Shown here piece by piece: positions 1 through 4,665 of a stretch of DNA of 15,620 nt. Position 1 is the first letter of the stretch. Each line of letters starts with the position of its first letter. The notes below the pieces were generated by a model. It searched no databases. It was not told where the DNA came from and saw only the letters and a program-made list of their open reading frames with translations. Both the position numbers and the translations under genes were made by a program. Origin of the DNA: Acidiferrobacteraceae bacterium (GTDB lineage: Bacteria > Pseudomonadota > Gammaproteobacteria > Acidiferrobacterales > Acidiferrobacteraceae); contig DAHWKH010000178.1 in assembly GCA_027343725.1 (NCBI GenBank), forward strand, positions 1 through 15,620, in the 5' to 3' direction.

Positions 1-71
1 AACCCGCCCCCGACCATCCCTGGAACGCCCAGACCCGTCTGGCCGTGGCCCGCCGGACCGCGACGCGGTAA
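1..71 (+). CDS. Probable transposase, last ~22 codons (partial at left edge)
   Basis: Reading in the frame of base 3 gives PAPDHPWNAQTRLAVARR and a short basic tail ending at TAA 69-71. The DHPW motif followed by a basic tail resembles C-termini of integrase-type (DDE) transposases, as I remember them. The placement 20 bp before the paired terminal repeats at 91-134 is what a transposase gene transcribed toward its right IS end would show. Only the extreme C-terminus is visible, with no catalytic residues, so the family and integrity of the gene cannot be judged. Other frames through these bases are also open, so this is a modest-confidence call. Confidence 0.4.
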   Translation, partial: PAPDHPWNAQTRLAVARRTATR

Positions 72-90
72 CACCATCGCCTCACGGACA

Positions 91-134
91 GGGGACATTT
101 CTGCTTTGGTCAGAAGGGGACATTTCTGATTTGG
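91..134 (+). repeat. Tandem terminal repeats, 2 x 19 bp, period 25
   Basis: Copy 1 is 91-109 and copy 2 is 116-134. They differ at one position (C versus A in TTTCTG[C/A]TTTGG) and are separated by TCAGAA. Probable transposase-binding sites at the IS end. Confidence 0.7.
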
Positions 135-141
135 GTTGACA

Positions 142-188
142 CGCTCGCGGCAGCACCCCTCCCCGGAGCCCCCGCCCGACCGCGAGCG
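142..188. repeat. 9-bp inverted repeat abutting the IS tip
   Basis: CGCTCGCGG at 142-150 is matched perfectly by CCGCGAGCG at 180-188, with a 29-nt spacer. It starts on the first base after the putative IS terminus and lies in the 5' region of folD. It may fold as a weak, long-loop hairpin in a read-through transcript. Function is unknown and chance is possible in such GC-rich DNA. Confidence 0.4.
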
Positions 189-253
189 GCCCCAAAGACT
201 TGGCCGCGGACGGCGCGCGTGGGATGATCCCCTTTTCCCATGCGAACAGGTCC

Positions 254-1105
254 ATGAGCGCGCGCATTCTTGACGGGCGGCAGATCGCCGCGGAGATCCT
301 GACCCACTTGAAACACCAGGTCGATGAGCGCTTGAGCGCCGGTGTCCGCGCACCCTGCCTGGCCGTGGTTCTCGTGGGCAAAGACCCGGCCTCTGAGATC
401 TATGTGCGCAACAAGACCCGGGGTTGCGAGCGGGTCGGTATTCGTTCGCTGTCTCACACCCTGGAGAGCACAAGCGAGGGCGAGTTGCTGGCGCTCGTTG
501 ACCGCCTGAACGCGGACGCCGACGTCGACGGGATCCTCGTGCAGCTCCCGCTGCCCGCGCCTTTGCGGCCGGAGGTCTTGATCGAGCATATCGACCCGGG
601 CAAGGACGTCGACGGCTTTCATCCCTACAACATCGGCCGCCTGGGCGTGCGCCGCCCGGCCCTGCGCCCCTGCACACCCGCGGGCGTCATGACGCTGCTG
701 CACCGCACGGGCGTCTCCCTTCGGGGCCTGCACGCCGTCGTGGTCGGGGCATCCAATCACGTCGGCCGCCCCATGGGACTCGAACTCCTGCTGGCCGGAT
801 GCACCGTCACCACCTGCCATCGCTTCACGCGCGACCTGCGCTCGCATATCGAGCGGGCCGATATCGTGATCGCGGCTGCGGGCAAACCGGGTCTTGTGGC
901 CGGGGACTGGATCAAAGACGGCGCGATCGTGATCGATATCGGGATGAATCGGCTGCCGGATGGGCGTTTGGTCGGGGACGTCGATTTCGCCGCCGCCTGC
1001 ACGCGCGCAGCGTGGATCACGCCGGTTCCGGGCGGTGTCGGGCCGATGACCGTCGCGACCCTCCTCGCCAACACCCTGGCTGCCGCCGGGGCCCGGCGCC
1101 CCTAA
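254..1105 (+). CDS. folD: Bifunctional methylenetetrahydrofolate dehydrogenase / methenyl-THF cyclohydrolase FolD
   Basis: A cytosolic enzyme that interconverts 5,10-methylene-THF and 10-formyl-THF with NADP, feeding purine, formyl-Met and thymidylate synthesis. The 283-residue product has the usual FolD length. Visible motifs are Y50-V-R-N-K54 (the catalytic Lys of the family), VDGILVQLPLP (91-101), PGKDVDGFHPYN (115-126), PCTPAGV (139-145), the dinucleotide loop GASNHVGRP (165-173), IDIGMNRL (227-234) and the C-terminal ITPVPGGVGPMT (255-266). ATG 254 is chosen because MSARILDG aligns with known FolD N-termini and a weak AACAGG precedes it. Upstream in-frame starts (ATG 224, TTG 200) would add an atypical leader. 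The gene is monocistronic, sits 112 bp after a probable IS end and converges on a lipoprotein gene across a hairpin. Confidence 0.96.
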   Translation: MSARILDGRQIAAEILTHLKHQVDERLSAGVRAPCLAVVLVGKDPASEIYVRNKTRGCERVGIRSLSHTLESTSEGELLALVDRLNADADVDGILVQLPLPAPLRPEVLIEHIDPGKDVDGFHPYNIGRLGVRRPALRPCTPAGVMTLLHRTGVSLRGLHAVVVGASNHVGRPMGLELLLAGCTVTTCHRFTRDLRSHIERADIVIAAAGKPGLVAGDWIKDGAIVIDIGMNRLPDGRLVGDVDFAAACTRAAWITPVPGGVGPMTVATLLANTLAAAGARRP

Positions 1106-1112
1106 AAGTCCA

Positions 1113-1140
1113 AAGCCCGGGTGCTTGCACACCCGGGCTT
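1113..1140. terminator. Bidirectional hairpin between folD and the lipoprotein gene
   Basis: There is a perfect 11-bp stem, AAGCCCGGGTG (1113-1123) against CACCCGGGCTT (1130-1140), with loop CTTGCA. It lies 7 bp after the folD stop and 19 bp after the stop of the opposing gene, so it can serve both. The T-tracts are weak: CTTTGGACTTTTA on the minus strand and only CTT on the plus strand. Efficiency is therefore uncertain, but the position is textbook. Confidence 0.7.
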
Positions 1141-1159
1141 CGGCCTGAGTCAACCGAGC

Positions 1160-1372
1160 TTAGGAGCTGGTCTTCTTGGACGAGCTCTTCGTCGAGGATT
1201 TGCCGCTCATCGACGAGGTCGCCTTGCTCGGCGTTGTGGTCTTGCTCGGGGTTGTGCTGCTGGTCGTGCCGGTGGAGGCGGCCGGGGCGCTGCTCGTCGT
1301 TCCCGTGCTCGCGCTCTTGTGGCAGGCAGCCAGACTCAACACGACGACCGAGGCCAGAAGCAATTTCTTCAT
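1160..1372 (-). CDS. Small Ser/Thr/Lys-rich lipoprotein of unknown function
   Basis: The 70-residue product starts MKKLLLASVVVLSLAAC: a basic n-region, a hydrophobic core and a lipobox L14-A15-A16-C17. It should be lipidated at Cys17 and exported. The mature 54 residues are low-complexity: 19 Ser, 14 Thr and 7 Lys, with no Asp or Glu, so the chain is positively charged and almost certainly disordered. Two internal repeats are exact: ASTGTTSS (21-28 and 32-39) and TTPSK (40-44 and 46-50). ATG 1372 is chosen because GGAG lies 6 nt upstream and the signal peptide begins there; the frame is open further upstream but has no signal-like sequence. No domain is recognised. It has its own promoter, 5' hairpin and terminator, so it is a single-gene unit. 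A periplasmic cell-wall or polyanion-binding role is possible but only a guess from charge. Confidence 0.8.
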   Translation of the reverse strand: MKKLLLASVVVLSLAACHKSASTGTTSSAPAASTGTTSSTTPSKTTTPSKATSSMSGKSSTKSSSKKTSS

Positions 1373-1396
1373 TGTCATCTCCGCAAAGTGGTTATC

Positions 1397-1413
1397 GGGA
1401 GCCCATTGCTCCC
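1397..1413 (-). promoter_or_regulatory. 5'-terminal stem-loop of the lipoprotein mRNA
   Basis: GGGAGC (1397-1402) pairs perfectly with GCTCCC (1408-1413) around a 5-nt loop. On the minus strand the predicted transcription start, 6-8 nt past the TATAAT, falls at about 1411-1413. The transcript would then open directly with this hairpin, about 38 nt before the start codon. Such 5' stem-loops are known to protect mRNAs from RNase E/RppH-initiated decay; that role here is inference. Confidence 0.5.
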
Positions 1414-1418
1414 TGCCC

Positions 1419-1458
1419 ATTATAACCAATGATGAGGCCGGGGAACGCAAGTTTTTTT
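1419..1458 (-). promoter_or_regulatory. Promoter of the lipoprotein gene
   Basis: A perfect TATAAT reads on the minus strand at 1424-1419, and an A7 tract (minus strand, 1458-1452) sits around -40 to -46, where a proximal UP element would be. The -35 position itself is poor (CGTTCC at 17-bp spacing). In a GC-rich genome the combination is distinctive and sits just upstream of a well-formed gene. Confidence 0.6.
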
Positions 1459-1492
1459 CTGAGGACGGGCCAACTCCGCGCCCGCATAGGCT

Positions 1493-1522
1493 TTGAAAGC
1501 GGGCCCGGCGTCCCCATAGATT
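1493..1522 (+). promoter_or_regulatory. Sigma-70-type promoter of pgi
   Basis: TTGAAA (1493-1498), an 18-bp spacer and TAGATT (1517-1522). Transcription would start near 1529, leaving a ~35-nt leader before ATG 1565 that contains the Shine-Dalgarno AGGAAGG. It also places the earlier in-frame ATG 1526 outside the transcript. Confidence 0.5.
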
Positions 1523-1555
1523 CGCATGAGCCGCGAATCGACCCATAAAAACCAT

Positions 1556-1562
1556 AGGAAGG
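1556..1562 (+). promoter_or_regulatory. Shine-Dalgarno that fixes the pgi start
   Basis: AGGAAGG just ahead of ATG 1565. The alternative ATG 1526 has no comparable site and overlaps the predicted promoter zone. Confidence 0.65.
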
Positions 1563-1564
1563 AC

Positions 1565-2908
1565 ATGACGTTAACGCTTCGCACCGCCCGCATGTACCGC
1601 GATGCCGGTCCGACAGGCGTCTCCGCTGCCGAGATGGCCGGTCTCGCCGCACCGCTTGCCGCTATCCACCAGACGGTCGCCGATGACCTCCGCCACGGTC
1701 TGGAGGGTCGATTCGGCTGCTTGAGCCTCCCGGATACCATGACCGCGTCCCTCCCCGCGATCCAGGCCATGGCGGACACCATCCGGGGGCGCTGCCGCGA
1801 TGTCGTCGTCATCGGCATCGGCGGCTCGAGCCTCGGAACCAAGGCCGTCTGGCACGCCCTCAAGGGCGATCTGCCGCCGCAACCGCGTATCCACTTTGTC
1901 GAAAACACCGATCCCTACGATCTGCACCGATTGTGCGCGCAGCTCAACGCGCGCGACACCGCGCTCATCTGCGTGAGCAAGTCCGGAGGCACCCTCGAGA
2001 CCGTCGTGCAATACCTCGCGCTGCGCGACTGGCTCGTCCAACACCTCGGGGCCGAGGCCGCGCGATCCCGGCAGTGGATCATCACCGATCCCGACGGAGG
2101 CTGGCTCCGATCGCTCGCGCAGCGCGAAAATCTCCCCACTCTGCCGATTCCGGCCTCGGTCGGCGGCCGCTACTCGGTCCTTTCGGCGGTCGGCCTCCTG
2201 CCGCTCGCCGTCATCGGCGTGGACGTCGAGGCGCTCCTGGCGGGCGCACGCGCCCAGGCCCGGCACTGCCGAACCGCCGACGCCGCCAGCAACCCGGCGC
2301 TCGAGATGGCCGCCCTCTCCTACTTGCTCGACACCGCTCACGGTAAGCGGATCGCGATCATGATGCCCTACGTGAATCGCCTGCGATTGTTCGTCGATTG
2401 GTACTGCCAGCTCTGGGCCGAGTCCCTGGGCAAACTGCGCGAAAACGCCGAACCCGCGGGCACGCTCCCGGTGCGCGCGATGGGCGCTGTCGACCAGCAC
2501 AGTCAACTGCAGATGTATCTCGAATCGCGCACCGACAAAATGTTCACGTTCATCGAATTGGTGCACTGGGACCACGACCTCGCCATCCCGCTGGGCCCTG
2601 AGGAGACGGAGGCCTATCCGCATCTCGCGCATAAGACCGTGGCGGATGTGATCGATGCGGAGTTTCGCGCGACGCGCGAGGTCATCACCCAGGCCGGTCA
2701 CCCCAATATGACTATCGAGATCCCGGCCGTCGACGCCGCGGTCCTGGGTGCGCTCATCGACCTCTACGAGCGCACCACGGTCTATACGGGGCTCCTCTAC
2801 GGCATCAACCCCCTCGATCAGCCGTCGGTCGAAAAAGGCAAGGCCATCGCCGTGTCGGTCCTCGGAACCAACCGCCGGCTCGCCGATCTGAGCGACGTCG
2901 AGGCCTAA
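1565..2908 (+). CDS. pgi: Glucose-6-phosphate isomerase, short (~450-aa) type
   Basis: Interconverts glucose 6-phosphate and fructose 6-phosphate in glycolysis/gluconeogenesis in the cytosol. The 447-residue chain carries the sugar-isomerase folds: GIGGSSLGTKA (84-94), the phosphate-binding CVSKSGGTLETV (136-147), GGRYSVLSAVG (200-210), the active-site Glu in WAESLGK (E286), the His in AVDQHSQ (H312), and the C-terminal DQPSVEKGK whose final Lys (K426) matches the catalytic Lys of the GVExxK signature. Length is close to the Bacillus-type enzymes (~450 aa), about 100 residues shorter than the E. coli type, and nothing catalytic appears missing. ATG 1565 is preferred over ATG 1526 because of AGGAAGG just upstream and the predicted promoter. 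Its stop TAA shares the bases CTAA (2905-2908) with the stop of the opposing SET gene. Confidence 0.94.
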   Translation: MTLTLRTARMYRDAGPTGVSAAEMAGLAAPLAAIHQTVADDLRHGLEGRFGCLSLPDTMTASLPAIQAMADTIRGRCRDVVVIGIGGSSLGTKAVWHALKGDLPPQPRIHFVENTDPYDLHRLCAQLNARDTALICVSKSGGTLETVVQYLALRDWLVQHLGAEAARSRQWIITDPDGGWLRSLAQRENLPTLPIPASVGGRYSVLSAVGLLPLAVIGVDVEALLAGARAQARHCRTADAASNPALEMAALSYLLDTAHGKRIAIMMPYVNRLRLFVDWYCQLWAESLGKLRENAEPAGTLPVRAMGAVDQHSQLQMYLESRTDKMFTFIELVHWDHDLAIPLGPEETEAYPHLAHKTVADVIDAEFRATREVITQAGHPNMTIEIPAVDAAVLGALIDLYERTTVYTGLLYGINPLDQPSVEKGKAIAVSVLGTNRRLADLSDVEA

Positions 2909-3351
2909 CGATAGCGCTCGCGAAGATAGGGGAGCGTCCAGGGCCGCAGGCGTTCGCGATCCGCGGCCGAGAGGTGGCGGAACGAGCGTACGAGCCCGCG
3001 GCAGTTCGCGGCCTTGCAGCCGCACGGGAATCCCGCGAAATCCGCCTCGTCGATCGCGCAGCTGTAATCCCAGGTGATCTCCTCGCCGGCGGCGATCGGG
3101 CGCAGGGCGCGCAATCGCAGCCCGTCGCCGAAACCGGCGTTCGGGTCACAGGAATGGTTCACATAATCATCGGCCTGGCCCGAGGGACCGAGGTACAGAT
3201 CGGCGCCGATCTGGAGGTGGTAATCCTCGGGATCGATCTCCCCGCGCGTCAACAACGGCCCCTCGAATACCAGGATCACGGTGTTTGCCGCAATCGGGCG
3301 GGCCGCGAACACGCCGCGCCCGTGTTGCCCGCTCGCCCCCACATAGATCAT
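2905..3351 (-). CDS. SET-domain protein (putative lysine methyltransferase) with post-SET zinc motif
   Basis: The 148-residue product is almost only a SET domain. It has GRGVFAARPI (11-20), the pseudo-knot motif Y63-V-N-H-S-C68-DPN, and ALRPIAAGEEITWDYS (82-97) with the conserved Tyr (Y96). The post-SET segment C110-G-C112-x4-C117 follows. Cys68 with Cys110, Cys112 and Cys117 reproduces the four-Cys zinc site of active SET methyltransferases, so the protein is probably an S-adenosylmethionine-dependent protein-lysine methyltransferase. Its substrate cannot be read from the sequence. ATG 3351 is chosen because MIYVGASGQHGRGVF begins just where SET domains start. The gene is convergent with pgi (4-bp stop overlap) and divergent from thyA. 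Single-domain SET proteins are found in many bacteria, so transfer is not evident from this window. Confidence 0.88.
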   Translation of the reverse strand: MIYVGASGQHGRGVFAARPIAANTVILVFEGPLLTRGEIDPEDYHLQIGADLYLGPSGQADDYVNHSCDPNAGFGDGLRLRALRPIAAGEEITWDYSCAIDEADFAGFPCGCKAANCRGLVRSFRHLSAADRERLRPWTLPYLRERYR

Positions 3352-3364
3352 GCGCGCCTGCCCC

Positions 3365-3373
3365 TGTTATACT
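3365..3373 (+). promoter_or_regulatory. Extended -10 promoter of thyA (leaderless start)
   Basis: TGTTATACT (3365-3373) is TGn followed by TATACT. The last T at -7 puts +1 at 3380, exactly the GTG start of thyA. No convincing -35 is present at 17-bp spacing, as expected for an extended -10. On the opposite strand the same bases give TATAAC (3371-3366), a plausible -10 for the SET gene. Confidence 0.5.
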
Positions 3374-3379
3374 CGCCCG

Positions 3380-4174
3380 GTGCAAGCCTACCACCAGCTC
3401 ATGCGCCATGTCCTCGACCACGGCGTCGCCAAAGGCGATCGCACGGGTACGGGTACGCTCAGCGTTTTCGGCTATCAAATGCGCTTTGCGCTGGCGGCCG
3501 GATTTCCGCTCCTCACCACCAAGCGGCTCCATACCCGCTCGATCATCCACGAGCTCTTGTGGTTTCTCAAGGGTGACACGAACGTCCGCTATCTCCAGGA
3601 GAACGGGGTCCATATCTGGGATGAATGGGCCGACGGCAACGGCGATCTCGGCCCCATCTATGGGGCCCAGTGGCGCTCCTGGCCGGCGCGCAACGGGGCT
3701 ACGGTCGACCAGATCGCGGGCGTCGTGGAGACGTTACGCCGCGATCCCGATTCGCGCCGGCTGGTGGTTTCGGCCTGGAACGTGGCCGACCTGCCGGCGA
3801 TGCGGCTCGCCCCTTGCCATGCCCTGTTCCAATTCTACGTGGCCGATGGAGCACTCTCCTGCCAGTTGTATCAGCGCAGCGCCGACATCTTCCTCGGGGT
3901 CCCGTTCAATATCGCCTCGTATGCCCTTTTGACCCATATGGTGGCGCACGTCACGGGTCTTGCGGTGGGCGATTTCGTGCATACCCTGGGCGATGCCCAC
4001 CTCTACCGCAACCACCTCGATCAGGCCCGGGAACTCCTCGCGCGCGAGCCCCGTCGCTTGCCGACGGTGGCGCTGAACCCAAACGTGAGGGACCTCTTCG
4101 CGTTTCGCTTCGAAGACATCACCATCCACGATTACGACCCCTACCCCGCGATCAAGGCCCCGGTGGCGGTATGA
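3380..4174 (+). CDS. thyA: Thymidylate synthase
   Basis: Methylates dUMP to dTMP using 5,10-methylene-THF and releases dihydrofolate, which the next gene recycles. From GTG 3380 the product is 264 residues, equal to E. coli ThyA, and the active-site numbering coincides: Arg21 in DRTGTGT, Arg126/Arg127 in DSRRL, the nucleophile Cys146 in APCHALFQF, Arg166-Ser167 in YQRS, Asp169 and Asn177 in VPFNIAS. The C-terminus IKAPVAV ends normally. GTG 3380 is chosen because MQAYHQLMRHVLDHG aligns with family N-termini. The longer ATG 3350 start would add a leader (MRACPCYTRP) encoded across the promoter. There is no Shine-Dalgarno before the GTG, and transcription is predicted to start on it. The stop overlaps the folA start in ATGA (4171-4174). 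Confidence 0.96.
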   Translation: MQAYHQLMRHVLDHGVAKGDRTGTGTLSVFGYQMRFALAAGFPLLTTKRLHTRSIIHELLWFLKGDTNVRYLQENGVHIWDEWADGNGDLGPIYGAQWRSWPARNGATVDQIAGVVETLRRDPDSRRLVVSAWNVADLPAMRLAPCHALFQFYVADGALSCQLYQRSADIFLGVPFNIASYALLTHMVAHVTGLAVGDFVHTLGDAHLYRNHLDQARELLAREPRRLPTVALNPNVRDLFAFRFEDITIHDYDPYPAIKAPVAV

Positions 4175-4665
4175 TGATTGCGTTGATCGCGGCCGTGGCC
4201 GCAAACGGCGTCATCGGCCGCGACAATGACCTCCCATGGCGGTTGCCGGACGATCTGCGGCATTTTCGCCGCCTCACGCTCGGCCATACGGTGATCATGG
4301 GCCGGCGCACCTTCGCCTCGCTCCCGGCGCCCCTGACAGGCCGTCACGTCGTTGTCGTGTCCCGGGGGACGTTCGCGCCAGAACGCGCCATGGATGTCGA
4401 TTACGCCGTCTCGATCGAAGACGCCTTGGCGCGTGCGCGCTCGCACGAGGTCTTCATCGCCGGCGGCGCGAGTCTCTACGCGCAGACCCTGACGCACGCC
4501 CAGCGCCTCTACCTCACGCAAGTGGACACGGCGGTGAATGGGGATGCCTATTTTCCGCCGTACGAGCCCGGGGAGTGGCGTGAGGTCACGCGCGAGTCCC
4601 ATGCGCGCGACCCCCGCCACGCCTATCCGTTCGTGTTTCTGACCCTCGAGCGGCGCAGACCCTAG
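4171..4665 (+). CDS. folA: Dihydrofolate reductase
   Basis: NADPH-dependent reduction of dihydrofolate to tetrahydrofolate, regenerating the cofactor consumed by ThyA. The product has 164 residues, the normal length. Motifs: the N-terminal strand MIALIAAVAANGVIG, NDLPWRLPDDL with the catalytic Asp (D28, equivalent to D27 of E. coli), the cofactor segment VIMGRRTFASLP, VVVVSRG, and the glycine pair in FIAGGASLYAQTL. It starts at ATG 4171 inside ATGA with the thyA stop, so it is translationally coupled; ATG 4174 is an equally good alternative one codon in. There is no separate promoter. The stop TAG lies within CTAG (4662-4665), which is also the stop of fimV on the other strand. Confidence 0.95.
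   Translation: MMIALIAAVAANGVIGRDNDLPWRLPDDLRHFRRLTLGHTVIMGRRTFASLPAPLTGRHVVVVSRGTFAPERAMDVDYAVSIEDALARARSHEVFIAGGASLYAQTLTHAQRLYLTQVDTAVNGDAYFPPYEPGEWREVTRESHARDPRHAYPFVFLTLERRRP

Larger units (their letters stand above)
1..141 (+). mobile_element. Right end of an insertion sequence (partial)
   Basis: Two near-identical 19-bp direct repeats, GGGGACATTTCTGMTTTGG, lie at 91-109 and 116-134 with a 25-bp period. They are followed by GTTGACA, and the element tip would be about position 141, giving a ...CA/TG-type terminus. They come 20 bp after the stop of an open frame that resembles a transposase tail. Repeated terminal motifs of this AAATGTCCCC type are familiar from the ends of DDE-transposase insertion sequences (IS21/IS481-like), but the family cannot be fixed here. 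Everything left of position 1 is unseen, so completeness is unknown. That it is an IS end is inference from the repeats plus the coding tail. Confidence 0.55.

Noticed and set aside
200..253. Longer FolD start at TTG 200 or ATG 224
   Set aside because: The extra residues do not match FolD N-termini; MSARILDG at 254 does.
1451..1458. T7 run as the tail of a plus-strand terminator
   Set aside because: No stable hairpin precedes it; its place relative to the minus-strand TATAAT fits an UP-type A-tract better.
1526..1564. Longer Pgi start at ATG 1526
   Set aside because: No Shine-Dalgarno, and it overlaps the predicted promoter; ATG 1565 has AGGAAGG.
1571..3025. 484-codon minus-strand frame opposite pgi
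   Set aside because: Fully shadowed by a well-supported Pgi; composition is typical of an antisense frame and it has no recognisable domain.
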